The position numbers and the translations under genes were made by a program. Source: UBA10348 sp002469915 (lineage in GTDB: Bacteria; Bacteroidota; Rhodothermia; Rhodothermales; UBA10348). From it: a DNA stretch of 64,000 nt. Positions within the stretch are counted from its first letter, which is position 1. The number at the start of each line of letters is the position of its first letter. Under the pieces are notes generated by a model. That model had not been told where the DNA came from, did no database searches, and saw nothing but the letters and a program-made list of their open reading frames with translations. The DNA lies in assembly GCA_029249345.1 (NCBI GenBank), contig JAQWHM010000004.1:55953-119952 (forward strand). Reading direction: 5' to 3'. Below are positions 51,781-61,279 of the stretch, in pieces.

Positions 51781-52809
51781 ATGCTGATTTCCGTTACCCC
51801 GTTACCACTAGAATTACGTCATCCCTTCCGGATAGCTCACGGCACAAGCACAATTCGTCACAATGCCTTAGTTCAAATCGGGGCGGGATATGGAGAAGCG
51901 GCCCTACCTCCCTACTACCCAACTACGTTTGATGAAGTCGAAGACTACGTCTCTTCCAATGCTGACTTAATCACTGCTTGCGTTTCAGATCCTGATTTTT
52001 CGATTACTACACTAATAGACTCCCTCCCGTTTGGTCCAACACCCGCTTTAGCAGCTATTGATATGGCGCTGCATGACCTATTTGGCCAGCGATTGAATGC
52101 TCCATTGTTCAAAATATTCGGGTTGGACCCCAATAGAATTCCCCACAGCACGTATGCCCTTCCCATTCCCACCTCATTGAACCATCTCGATGAGCAGTTA
52201 GATGATGTCATTCATTTTCCTTTTCTGAAGCTAAAAATTGGTTCTGGCGATGTCGAGTTCGATAAAGCGATCGTGCGCCACACCAGAGAGCGCTTTGCGG
52301 GCCGACTATGTGTTGACGTTAATTCAGGTTGGTCTATAGATATGGCCATACATGCGATTAAAGATTTGCAAGATTGTACCCTTGAGTTTGTCGAACAGCC
52401 CATTCAGGCAGACGATATCGATGATTGGCACCTATTGAAGCGCTTGCTCCCTGATGGCGGGCCGCCTCTGATTGCCGACGAAAGTGTACAAGGTCCTGAT
52501 CAAATCCTAGAGCTTGCAGGCGCGGCAGACGGAATAAATATCAAACTGGCAAAATGTGGCGGGATTCAGGTAGCACGCCAAATGATTTCCTTAGCCCGTT
52601 CCCTTGACCTCTCCGTGATGCTAGGATGCATGATCGAGTCTTCGGTTGCGCTAACTGCAGCCGCCCATTTAGGAGCCCTGGTGGACTACTTAGACCTAGA
52701 CGGGCAACTACACCTGGCGCAAGACCCATTCGAAGGCCTAACCTTTGATGCTGGAAAAATTCGATTACCGAAACGCCCGGGCTTGGGTGTTCGTCCCCGC
52801 AGCACCTAA
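51781..52809 (+). CDS. Dipeptide epimerase (L-Ala-D/L-Glu epimerase-like)
   Basis: A 342-aa enolase-superfamily enzyme of the muconate-lactonising subgroup. The capping domain begins PLPLELRHPFRIAHGTSTIRHN. Catalytic residues are clear: LKLKIGSGD (KxK lysine pair), VDVNSGW and EQP and IADES (metal-binding Asp, Glu, Asp) and IKLAKCGG (second base Lys), followed by MLGCMIESS. This set is shared by Ala-Glu epimerases and o-succinylbenzoate synthases; adjacency to mpl favours epimerisation of L-Ala-D-Glu from murein. The specificity is an inference. It abuts the preceding unknown gene and ends next to a convergent gene. Confidence 0.88.
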   Translation: MLISVTPLPLELRHPFRIAHGTSTIRHNALVQIGAGYGEAALPPYYPTTFDEVEDYVSSNADLITACVSDPDFSITTLIDSLPFGPTPALAAIDMALHDLFGQRLNAPLFKIFGLDPNRIPHSTYALPIPTSLNHLDEQLDDVIHFPFLKLKIGSGDVEFDKAIVRHTRERFAGRLCVDVNSGWSIDMAIHAIKDLQDCTLEFVEQPIQADDIDDWHLLKRLLPDGGPPLIADESVQGPDQILELAGAADGINIKLAKCGGIQVARQMISLARSLDLSVMLGCMIESSVALTAAAHLGALVDYLDLDGQLHLAQDPFEGLTFDAGKIRLPKRPGLGVRPRST

Positions 52810-52810
52810 A

Positions 52811-54040
52811 TCAGGTTAATCTTGTTTTAACGACCGCAAGTCCAGTGATGGCTCTGTGTACTGGGCACCGATCTGCAATCTGCATAATGCGCTTAATTTG
52901 AGCCTCCGTTAGCTCGTCTCCAAGTAGCGTCACCTCGCGTTCGAACACATGAACTCGACCTTTTGCATCAGGTGGAAGGTCATCCCCTTCGTATTCTGTT
53001 ACCGGAATCGCGCGCTTACTGAGCTTCACGTGGATGCCTTCCAACGGCCATTCTTTCCGGTCTGCGTACATTCGCAACGTGATCGATGTACAACTTCCGA
53101 GTGCGGCGAGCATCAAGTTATTTGGAGTAGGTCCTAGGTTCGTCCCCTCCAACTCCAAGGGCTCGTCCACCACAATAGTGTGCCCGTTTGCAATGACTTC
53201 CGTGTAGAAACGGTCCTGTCCAGTACGAACTACTACGCTCATCTCCTCCTCTTCCTTGCCTTTCGCCTCTGGTTGGCTCAGGTCTAAATAACGCATAGAC
53301 CATGCGCTTAAAACTGAGCCTACATATCGAGCATCCTGTTCTACGCTTAAAAGATGATCTGCCGTATCGAGCGAGACAAAACTCTTCGGATGTTTGGCTG
53401 CATCATAAATCTTTGCAGCGTTATCAATGCCAACAATAGTGTCCCCGGGAGCGTGCATCACCATCAAGGCGCAATCAAGGGACGCTACAATCTCAGCACA
53501 ATCAATGCTGTTTAGATCATCGAGAAAAGACTGATTAATCGTAAACGAACGCCCTGCAATCAAAATCTGAGCCTGTCCGGTTTCCTTGATTTCAGCTTCA
53601 GCATGGGCAAATAAATTTTGTACATGACCGGGATCGTATGGAGACCCAATCGTAGCTACGGCACGAACCGACTTTAGAGAGGACGCCGCATGCAAAACAG
53701 CGGTTCCTCCAAGCGAATGACCAACCAGAAGTGAGGGCGCCTGGTGATGCTCTTCGAGCCAATTGCACACGCTGTCAATGTCGCTCATATTGGTTAAAAA
53801 GCCGGAATCGGAGAAGGAACCATCGCTCTGCCCCAAACCCGTGAAATCAAACCGGAGAACAGCATATCCAGCGGTTGTAAGCGACCTACTAATGTGTTTT
53901 ACGGCCCTCAGATCTTTGGAACAGGTAAAACAATGAGCAAAAAGAGCATAAGCCAGGGGCTCACCATCAATGGGAAGGTCCAGAAGATCTGCCAGTTGCA
54001 CGCCCTCGTGATTCAGAATATTGACTCTCGACGTTTTCAC
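52811..54040 (-). CDS. Alpha/beta hydrolase fused to OsmC-like domain
   Basis: A 409-aa two-domain protein if it starts at GTG 54040 (KTSRVNILNHEGVQLADLLDLP), which fits the family and follows the upstream stop by 16 nt; the ORF extends to 54172 but overlaps the NRDE gene. Residues 1-265 are an alpha/beta hydrolase with nucleophile motif VGHSLGGTA, acid residue in GDTIVGIDNA and His in DTADHLL. Residues 270-409 are OsmC/Ohr-like, with LGSCTSITLRMYADRK around the first catalytic Cys and DRCPVHRAIT around the second. OsmC domains reduce organic hydroperoxides. The fusion is found in Bacteroidota and others; the hydrolase substrate is unknown. Confidence 0.92.
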   Translation of the reverse strand: MKTSRVNILNHEGVQLADLLDLPIDGEPLAYALFAHCFTCSKDLRAVKHISRSLTTAGYAVLRFDFTGLGQSDGSFSDSGFLTNMSDIDSVCNWLEEHHQAPSLLVGHSLGGTAVLHAASSLKSVRAVATIGSPYDPGHVQNLFAHAEAEIKETGQAQILIAGRSFTINQSFLDDLNSIDCAEIVASLDCALMVMHAPGDTIVGIDNAAKIYDAAKHPKSFVSLDTADHLLSVEQDARYVGSVLSAWSMRYLDLSQPEAKGKEEEEMSVVVRTGQDRFYTEVIANGHTIVVDEPLELEGTNLGPTPNNLMLAALGSCTSITLRMYADRKEWPLEGIHVKLSKRAIPVTEYEGDDLPPDAKGRVHVFEREVTLLGDELTEAQIKRIMQIADRCPVHRAITGLAVVKTRLT

Positions 54041-54056
54041 TTCCGGCTCCAACTTT

Positions 54057-54815
54057 TCAAAATGTATAGATAACGGTGTCAGGAGATAACCCTTTGGGAA
54101 CGACCGTTTTTTCTGCGAACAAAAAAGGACCGCTTTGATCCATGTGTACAACGGTTGAACAGCGAGTACCATATCTAGGAGATTGAATACAAATCGGAGA
54201 TAGCAAACGCTCTTTTTCCAGGGTTACTCCTGTCTTTGGAAGATCTTTGTCAGCAGCGATAGAGTTATCCATCATTACGTCTAAGAACGTGGCATCTGGA
54301 CGAGGACTTGCCTTCAATCGCGCATCCAATGCGTCTTTTCCTTTGAGCACTTTGGGCCAAGGCGAATCAAGTAGGTGATTGCTAAGTCCATACGTTCCAC
54401 CGCCAAGGAGCACAGGTCCAGATGCTGAACGGTTAGAGTAATATCCCAGAGATTTCCCATCAAAAACCAACAAGTTAAACCCGTTGAAGCGGTCCGCCTT
54501 GTCCTCAACCCGCTTCAGGTAGTCCAGGGCTGTGCTATTCCCTTCCAAAAAGCCGACTGGAAGTCCACCTCTTGACTCAGCGCCATCAACGACCTGACCG
54601 GGCACACGATAATTGGTAACGCCCGCAAAACGCCCTGATGTGTGCATACCCATCCACGTTCCCCCTGCTACCAAATCCTTACCCGCAAGTAGTTGACGAT
54701 CTCCCTCCCAAAAACCAGCTTGGGCCGTCTCACGCAGATAGAATTCATCTCTGTTAGCTAGTACCACTAGCTGATTGTTGAGCTTCGGTTCAAATGAAAA
54801 GAGGATGAGACACAT
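54057..54815 (-). CDS. NRDE-family (TANGO2-like) protein
   Basis: A 252-aa protein with the NRDE signature at the N terminus: CLILFSFEP, then VVLANRDEFYLRET and AGKDLVAGGTWMGMHTSGRFAGVTNYR. The second-residue Cys resembles the N-terminal nucleophile of Ntn hydrolases, but no activity is established; the eukaryotic relative TANGO2 affects haem or lipid trafficking. It overlaps the mnmM-like gene by one base (TAATG) and is followed by the hydrolase-OsmC gene. Confidence 0.92.
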   Translation of the reverse strand: MCLILFSFEPKLNNQLVVLANRDEFYLRETAQAGFWEGDRQLLAGKDLVAGGTWMGMHTSGRFAGVTNYRVPGQVVDGAESRGGLPVGFLEGNSTALDYLKRVEDKADRFNGFNLLVFDGKSLGYYSNRSASGPVLLGGGTYGLSNHLLDSPWPKVLKGKDALDARLKASPRPDATFLDVMMDNSIAADKDLPKTGVTLEKERLLSPICIQSPRYGTRCSTVVHMDQSGPFLFAEKTVVPKGLSPDTVIYTF

Positions 54816-55375
54816 TAGACGCGGCGTTCGATTACAAGGACATATGGGGGGACTCCGACAACATTCAGCGATTGGTGTTTCATGACCACGAATTGTTTCG
54901 GGTCCAACGCAGAAATCATCTGCTCAACAGAAAAAGCTTCAGCCTCTCCCCCGGCATGACCTCTGTACACTACCATGATCACGGCTCCACCAAGAGCGAT
55001 AATCTGTAGCGCGTGACTAAGTGCTTCCGTGGTTGTCTCAGGCTTCGTAATTAGCGTTTTGTCTCCACCAGGTAAATAACCAAGATTGAAGACCACTACC
55101 GTAGGAGTGGGGTGTCCTTCTACGATTTGATTTAATGTGGAATGACATGCATGCACAAAATGGACGTTCCTAACCGATGCAGGAAGTCGCTTGCGAGCTC
55201 GTTCTAGTGCTGTTGCTTGAATATCAACAGAAATGACCCGTCCTGTTTCACCAACTAAAGAACGTAGGATAGCTGTGTCTAGTCCATTACCGCACGTCGC
55301 GTCTACCACGCAATCTCCAGCGTTGACAGACTCTTTTAGAAGGATTCGAACCAGATTCGTGGCCTTAGTAATCAT
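54815..55375 (-). CDS. MnmM/YtqB-like tRNA methyltransferase
   Basis: A 186-aa SAM-dependent methyltransferase of PF06962. It shows GDCVVDATCGNGLDTAILRSLV (SAM loop), ISVDIQATALERARKRL, NLGYLPGGDKTLITKPETT (characteristic of the family) and GGAVIMVVYRGHAGG. In Bacillus subtilis the YtqB homologue MnmM methylates the tRNA wobble nm5s2U34; that function is inferred here. It leads a three-gene minus-strand operon and shares a 120-bp divergent promoter region with aroB. Confidence 0.88.
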   Translation of the reverse strand: MITKATNLVRILLKESVNAGDCVVDATCGNGLDTAILRSLVGETGRVISVDIQATALERARKRLPASVRNVHFVHACHSTLNQIVEGHPTPTVVVFNLGYLPGGDKTLITKPETTTEALSHALQIIALGGAVIMVVYRGHAGGEAEAFSVEQMISALDPKQFVVMKHQSLNVVGVPPYVLVIERRV

Positions 55376-55495
55376 TTGACTGAACTGAGTGTAAAGAAAC
55401 CCTATCTTTCACGGGTGCTTTCTGATAGATGCCTTATATATGTCATCGACTTTTGAAAGCCCTCTGAACACGCTCCTGCACTTTTTAGACCAAGC

Positions 55496-56599
55496 ATGCT
55501 TTTTCAAGACAAAGACAAACCGGTCCAAGTAAGCCTATCCGAGGGGAGAAGTTACGAACTAGCGTTTGGTCCGCTATCCGAATTGCCTCTAAAAATGAGA
55601 GAAGCCGGACTCCGTCCGGGAAAGTGTGTAGTTGTAACAGACACTAACGTGGCGGGACACTATCGTGCTACATTAGATGCGATTCTACAGTACGATGGAT
55701 GGGACCCTTTAATCCTTACCCTACCGGCAGGAGAAGAAACCAAATCCCCGAAGCCATTACAGGCCATCTACGATGCGGCTTTGGCTTGGAATATCGATCG
55801 TCAAACTCCCGTTCTAGCCCTTGGAGGCGGTGTCATTGGTGACTTAGCGGGCTTCGCTGCCTCTAGCATTTTGCGGGGCGTTCCGTTTGTACAGATTCCA
55901 ACCTCCCTTATTGCACAGGTCGATTCCTCGATTGGTGGAAAAACGGGGATCAATCATGACGAAGGTAAAAACCTGATAGGGGCGTTTTATCAGCCGAGAC
56001 TCGTGCTCATTGATACAAAACTACTCTATACCCTACCCAGAAGAGAATGGTCTAGTGGTCTTGCCGAGATCATTAAACATGCATTGATTCAGGATGAACC
56101 TTTTTTCGCCTGGATGGAATCTACCATGCCTCAGATCTTGGCGCGAGATCCAGCTGTAATAGATGATCTAGTCTATCGCGCAGCCGCCATCAAGGCGGAG
56201 GTCGTGTCTGAAGATGAGTTTGAAAAAGGACGACGGGCTATTCTCAATTACGGCCACACGTTCGGACATGCCCTGGAAAAAGTGTTGGGATACGGTGTAT
56301 TAACGCATGGTGAAGCAGTTACCGTGGGTATGCGCGCCGCGTTGTTTATGTCCAGAAGGTTTAGTCGCAAGATCGACCAGGAACGTGTTGATCGGATTCT
56401 TTTGCAGATTCCAATACCCCCGATTCCTGCAACAATTAGTATAGCTAACGTACGCGAGGCGATGGCGTCCGATAAGAAGCGGGAGTCGGACCGACTGCGG
56501 TTTGTTCTATTGAAAAAAATCGGACAAGCCTATGTGACCGATGATGTTACCGTTTCAGATGTAGACGCTGCCTGGGCGTTTGCTCTTGGTAGAACGTGA
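55496..56599 (+). CDS. aroB: 3-dehydroquinate synthase
   Basis: A 367-aa NAD- and metal-dependent enzyme converting DAHP to 3-dehydroquinate in the shikimate pathway. Motifs are LALGGGVIGDLAGFAASSILRGVPFVQIPTSL (positions about 104-136), AQVDSSIGGKTGINHDEGKNLIGAFYQP, and the zinc histidines in NYGHTFGHALEK. The length is normal. The TamB-like gene starts 15 nt later. Confidence 0.96.
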   Translation: MLFQDKDKPVQVSLSEGRSYELAFGPLSELPLKMREAGLRPGKCVVVTDTNVAGHYRATLDAILQYDGWDPLILTLPAGEETKSPKPLQAIYDAALAWNIDRQTPVLALGGGVIGDLAGFAASSILRGVPFVQIPTSLIAQVDSSIGGKTGINHDEGKNLIGAFYQPRLVLIDTKLLYTLPRREWSSGLAEIIKHALIQDEPFFAWMESTMPQILARDPAVIDDLVYRAAAIKAEVVSEDEFEKGRRAILNYGHTFGHALEKVLGYGVLTHGEAVTVGMRAALFMSRRFSRKIDQERVDRILLQIPIPPIPATISIANVREAMASDKKRESDRLRFVLLKKIGQAYVTDDVTVSDVDAAWAFALGRT

Positions 56600-56614
56600 T
56601 CTGGAGACCTACCT

Positions 56615-59600
56615 GTGTTTGGGAATATCCTAGCTCACATATCGAAAAGAACGCTTCATACGGTTTCGACCGTTGCCTTCCTTCTTGTAGTCGCATTTTT
56701 TGCGTTCACCCGAACTCAAGTGGGTCGGGATGAAATGAGCCGTCAGTTGGAGAAGCAGTTCGAAAATCAGTTTGCTGGGCATCTTTCGATTGGAAAACTG
56801 ACGGGTAATCTGTTCAATACGTTATACGCCTCAGATCTTAGAATATCGGATTCCGACGGGGTTGAGGTAGCGCTGATCGATTCAGTAGTAATGACCCCGA
56901 GATGGACTTCCATACTGCGAAAGTCGTTTTCGATGCATGAGCTTAAGCTGCTACGGCCCCGCATCACGGTATTGTTCGACTCGACCGGCCAGTCCAATTT
57001 GGCATCCATTTTCTCGGTCGCCGATACCAGCACGGCGCCTTCCGAAGCAGGATGGACGTTTCAAGGTGCCGCACTTGAAATCCAAGATGCCGTACTACAA
57101 ACGACCTCACCTACGTACGTACCCAAGAGGGTTGCCTCTGATCACGTATTTGACTTCACCAATAGCCTGATAGAGAATATTTGGCTGTCTGCCAATATTG
57201 GAATCGGCGATAATACGCGTCAACTTGACATATTGCAGCTTTCGGGCTCTCTACAAAGTCCGCGACTAGACATATCGTCCGGGGCCTCTCAGTTCGTGGT
57301 TGAAGATGGCGTCTTCTCGATTAACGAGATGGAGCTTCAAATGGGACGTTCTAACCTGTTGGTATCCGGAAACAGCAGCTTTGCTCAGCAACCTAATCCC
57401 ATTGAGACGCCATTTCTAGTCGAGGTCAAACCCTCTTCGATTGATTTCGATCAGATCAGGCTCATTTTCCCAACCCTACCTATTCACGGGACGGCCAATG
57501 TTTCTGCACTTATTCAGGGCCCGGTGTCTGACCTGACCGTTTCGTGGCTGACCTTAGATAAGAATGGATCCCATGCTGAATTGGCTGGAACCATCGCTGG
57601 ATTCCCTGATTCCCTCTCCGCCGATCTAGCATTGACCAATACGTACATGGCAACGCGGGACTTGATGACGCTATTGCCTACCGAGGAATGGGTGGATAAC
57701 CTCCGAATAGATTCGCTTTCGGCCGAAGCCTATCTGCGCGCAACGCTCACAATGAGTGGAAACTCGATTTCATCCCTGTATTCAAGAGGATCTGTCGAGG
57801 TCAGTTCGGATGGGGGCCTATTGTCAGGGTCGGTTCTACTGAATGGCCCCTCAATGGACTCGATTCGACATGAAGTTTCCCTGCGATCCGAAAATATTGA
57901 TGTAGCGCGTTGGACGAACCGGGCAGCATGGCGAAGTGATCTAACGGGTATGGTTCGAGCCGAAGGATATAGCACATCGTTTGATTCCCTGTATTCGAGC
58001 GTGTCCGTTTCCCTAAACGATTTAAGTTGGGGATCGAGACGTACGAACGACTTTAGTCTAGACGCGACCATCACTCCTTCCACAGCAATAGGCTCTGTTA
58101 TTCTAATCGATGGCGATCGTCGAATTGAAAATACGGGCAGCATATCGCTTGGCGAGTTTCCAATGGCAGATGTAGTTACCCGCTTGCACCATGCTGACCT
58201 TGGCCCCTTGTTAGGAAGACCAAGTATCCAGACTTCGGTAAGTGGCGAAATATCCACTCGAACTACTTTGCAATGGGGGCAAGACTTTTCAACTGAACTA
58301 ACCGCTCAGATCGATTCCTCGCTGATTCAATTCGGAAGCTCAGCATCTGAAATAGCACCCTTCGACGCTCGGTTATCTATCCATCCCCCTTCACTAGAGG
58401 ATTCGACCGTGCTGGATTTGAGGTCAGATCTGGCCAATATCATGGTTACCTCAGATGGATCTGTACCGTTGATGACTTCTTTGGGGAACGCGTGGGCAAA
58501 AGGAGCGCGCTTAGCACTGGTCAAGGAATCGAACAAACGACGATACAACACTGGAACCCCTGAAGACAATCTCGCGATCGCTCTATTGGATGACGTGTTG
58601 TCTACTGAGCAAGCCGTACGGGCAGAATCGGACGTCGAGCTGATCCGCCCCATTCAAGCCCAGGCAACAGTCGACGTTTTTGATCTTTCTAGAGTGGCGG
58701 CTTTCGTGCCCGGTGCTACGCCTCTTTCGGGATCGTTTCAACTCACTTCTGATTTGGTGTTATCGTCTGATACAATAGCAGTACGCTCTTCTTTCTCATC
58801 GCCCGAAAACACGATTGGACCGGTTGCATCAAGTGGGCTAAACGGCTCCGTCTTAATTAATTCGGGACGTAGCGTTCCCATTGCAGAATCCACCACATGG
58901 AACGTGGACGTTACGGCTGATTCCCTAGATCTGCGTGGAGTTCACCTGGATCAGGCAAAAATGTCCAGTGTTTTTGGGAATCAATCTGGAAATCTCAAGC
59001 TAAATGGAGCTGGGACGGGCAATTTCCAAGAGATTGGATTAGATCTCACCTTATCAAGTCAAGACTTCTTAAATGAGATCACCTTAAACCAGGTGCTATT
59101 AGCCACTAGTGGAGGTGCCTGGAATCTGAGCCAACCAGCTAAGCTAGATTTGTATGGAGATGCCACAGTCGTCCGCGACTTAAACCTCCAATTTCTCGAC
59201 TCGAACCAATCCGTTTCTCAATCGGTGTTGGCTTCTGGCATCTTTTCGGCCGAAGCCTCCGACAGTCTAAGTGTCTCTTTTCAAGACCTCTCCCTTATTC
59301 ACCTTTCCGAATTCTCGGAGCTTCGCCACCCTTTTGGCGGAGTACTCAATAGTAGTTTGGTGCTGACCGGAGGACGTAATCAACCTAGAGTTTCCGGCGA
59401 TGCAACCGTTCGGTCGCTATCTCTCGATCAGTATTTGCTAGGTGATTTGCAGGTGTCTAGCAGCTATCAAGCGGGCAGTCCAGATGCTTCATTGAATTTA
59501 ATACTCTCCCCCTTGCCGGCTGATAGAAGTCCCTTAATTATGGGGACGACGAACCCAGGAGTTCCAGTCGAAAACGATTTGCGTATTCAAGGCTCAGTCC

Positions 59601-61270
59601 GTTTGCCCAGTCTTCAAGTAGAGGATCGTGGCAGCTTGGATCTGCTAGTAGACATCGACCGAGCCGACCTATTCTTCTTCAAGTATATTTTCAATGAGGC
59701 TTTAGGGTCTGTAACGGGGTATGCATCGGGCGATGGATCCATCACCGGAGCCATCAATCATCCCATTTTCGATGTCAACATGGGAGTGTGGGATGGACGA
59801 TTTGATATTCCAATTACCCAAAGCACATATTCACTTGAAGGCGATGTCAGGATCGACGAAGAGGCAATCCACATTGATTCTGGTCGAATCACGGATGAGC
59901 AGAACGGAATGGCCAATCTTAGCGGACGGCTTCTCTTTAACGATTATCGCTACTTCTCCCTAGATATCGATGGTGTTCTTCAGGATTTCCAGATAATGGA
60001 TGTCTCCGATTCAGACCGATTGCCATTTTACGGTAATCTTTGGGCTTCTGGTGATCTAGCTCTTGAGGGCCGCCTATATGATGCCCAGCTAACTTCGGTA
60101 AACGCGAAAGTTCGAGACGATTCTCAACTTTACGTTCCGCTGGAAGAAGAAACCTCCGAATCCGACGAGAGCTTCATCGTGTTTGAAGACTCGTTGGGAT
60201 ATATCCCGGAGTTCAAGCAATTGTCTGAACGCGCTTTCATTTTAAGTAAGCGTTCGAGTGCAGAGCGGAAGTTCTTGGACGGACTCAATCTTGATTTATC
60301 CATTTTCGCCCCTACCGGCTCTACGGTACATCTCGTTATTGACCCGTTGCTCGGAGACGTGATTCACGCCAAAAGCACGGGCACGGTTCAGCTTTTGTTG
60401 CAGGATGACGAATTTCAAACGTTTGGTCAACTCGCTGTAGAAGGAGGAAATTATCAGTTTACGGCGGGCGAACTCCTGATTAGACGCTTTGATATTAAAA
60501 AAGGTGGGACCATTTCTTGGGAGGGAGATCCTGTTAATGCGTTGTTGGACATTCCTGCCTCCTATCGTACTCGGGCATCTCGCTCCGGCCTGCCGGGCTC
60601 TCAAGGATCAAACACGGGCCTAATCCCCCTTATTGTTGACCTGCAAATATCCGGGACGGTCATGTCCCCTCAGGTCGACCTGTCTCTTTCTATCGACCGA
60701 AACTCTCGGAATGTACTTGGGGACTACCAGGCTTTAGAGGCTCAGTTAAATCAACCCGATCGAGCAGCAGAGTATGCTACGAGTGTCCTTCTAACCAATT
60801 CATTCCAGTTAACCACCGAGAATATCACCACCGATTCAGGAAGTCAGCTCGCTTTTAATAGCGTATCCCAATTGGTCTCGGCCCAGTTGAATCGATTTCT
60901 GAATGAGGCCTTCCCCAATGTCGACTTTACGTTTGGACTACTTGGAGAAAGCGCCGCCGATCTGGATGTTACCTACGGAGTGGCATTACGCTTGAGGGAT
61001 GAGCGATTGATCATTCGTGGAGAAGGCGTTTATCAAGGAGCCCGTGCAACGGATAATGTGCGTGCCAACGAAGGATTGCAGGGCGAGTTTGTAGTCGAAC
61101 TCCGATTGAGTTCTCGAGTCTCAGTTGAACTATTCTTCCGAAGAGAAAGTGATATTTTAGAAACTACAGATTTGACCAATACGGCCGGAATTGGTGTATC
61201 CTATCAAACCGATTTTGAATCTTGGCGCTCTCTTTTTAAGCGAATAAGCTCTCCAGCTGACACACAATAG
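56615..61270 (+). CDS. TamB/AsmA-like translocation and assembly protein
   Basis: A 1551-aa protein starting at GTG 56615 with GGAG eight nt upstream. One N-terminal anchor helix (about residues 16-33) is followed by more than 1400 residues of repeating beta strands, typical of TamB/YhdP-type bridge proteins that form long hydrophobic grooves for lipid transport across the periplasm. The C-terminal 350 residues match the TamB (DUF490) domain: GNYQFTAGELLIRRFDIKKGGTISWEGDP, LIVDLQISGTVMSPQVDLSLSI and a final barrel-like FLNEAFPNVDFTFGLLGESAADLDVTYG. No bamA/tamA homologue is next to it here. Confidence 0.88.
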   Translation: MFGNILAHISKRTLHTVSTVAFLLVVAFFAFTRTQVGRDEMSRQLEKQFENQFAGHLSIGKLTGNLFNTLYASDLRISDSDGVEVALIDSVVMTPRWTSILRKSFSMHELKLLRPRITVLFDSTGQSNLASIFSVADTSTAPSEAGWTFQGAALEIQDAVLQTTSPTYVPKRVASDHVFDFTNSLIENIWLSANIGIGDNTRQLDILQLSGSLQSPRLDISSGASQFVVEDGVFSINEMELQMGRSNLLVSGNSSFAQQPNPIETPFLVEVKPSSIDFDQIRLIFPTLPIHGTANVSALIQGPVSDLTVSWLTLDKNGSHAELAGTIAGFPDSLSADLALTNTYMATRDLMTLLPTEEWVDNLRIDSLSAEAYLRATLTMSGNSISSLYSRGSVEVSSDGGLLSGSVLLNGPSMDSIRHEVSLRSENIDVARWTNRAAWRSDLTGMVRAEGYSTSFDSLYSSVSVSLNDLSWGSRRTNDFSLDATITPSTAIGSVILIDGDRRIENTGSISLGEFPMADVVTRLHHADLGPLLGRPSIQTSVSGEISTRTTLQWGQDFSTELTAQIDSSLIQFGSSASEIAPFDARLSIHPPSLEDSTVLDLRSDLANIMVTSDGSVPLMTSLGNAWAKGARLALVKESNKRRYNTGTPEDNLAIALLDDVLSTEQAVRAESDVELIRPIQAQATVDVFDLSRVAAFVPGATPLSGSFQLTSDLVLSSDTIAVRSSFSSPENTIGPVASSGLNGSVLINSGRSVPIAESTTWNVDVTADSLDLRGVHLDQAKMSSVFGNQSGNLKLNGAGTGNFQEIGLDLTLSSQDFLNEITLNQVLLATSGGAWNLSQPAKLDLYGDATVVRDLNLQFLDSNQSVSQSVLASGIFSAEASDSLSVSFQDLSLIHLSEFSELRHPFGGVLNSSLVLTGGRNQPRVSGDATVRSLSLDQYLLGDLQVSSSYQAGSPDASLNLILSPLPADRSPLIMGTTNPGVPVENDLRIQGSVRLPSLQVEDRGSLDLLVDIDRADLFFFKYIFNEALGSVTGYASGDGSITGAINHPIFDVNMGVWDGRFDIPITQSTYSLEGDVRIDEEAIHIDSGRITDEQNGMANLSGRLLFNDYRYFSLDIDGVLQDFQIMDVSDSDRLPFYGNLWASGDLALEGRLYDAQLTSVNAKVRDDSQLYVPLEEETSESDESFIVFEDSLGYIPEFKQLSERAFILSKRSSAERKFLDGLNLDLSIFAPTGSTVHLVIDPLLGDVIHAKSTGTVQLLLQDDEFQTFGQLAVEGGNYQFTAGELLIRRFDIKKGGTISWEGDPVNALLDIPASYRTRASRSGLPGSQGSNTGLIPLIVDLQISGTVMSPQVDLSLSIDRNSRNVLGDYQALEAQLNQPDRAAEYATSVLLTNSFQLTTENITTDSGSQLAFNSVSQLVSAQLNRFLNEAFPNVDFTFGLLGESAADLDVTYGVALRLRDERLIIRGEGVYQGARATDNVRANEGLQGEFVVELRLSSRVSVELFFRRESDILETTDLTNTAGIGVSYQTDFESWRSLFKRISSPADTQ

Positions 61271-61279
61271 ATCGTTTAC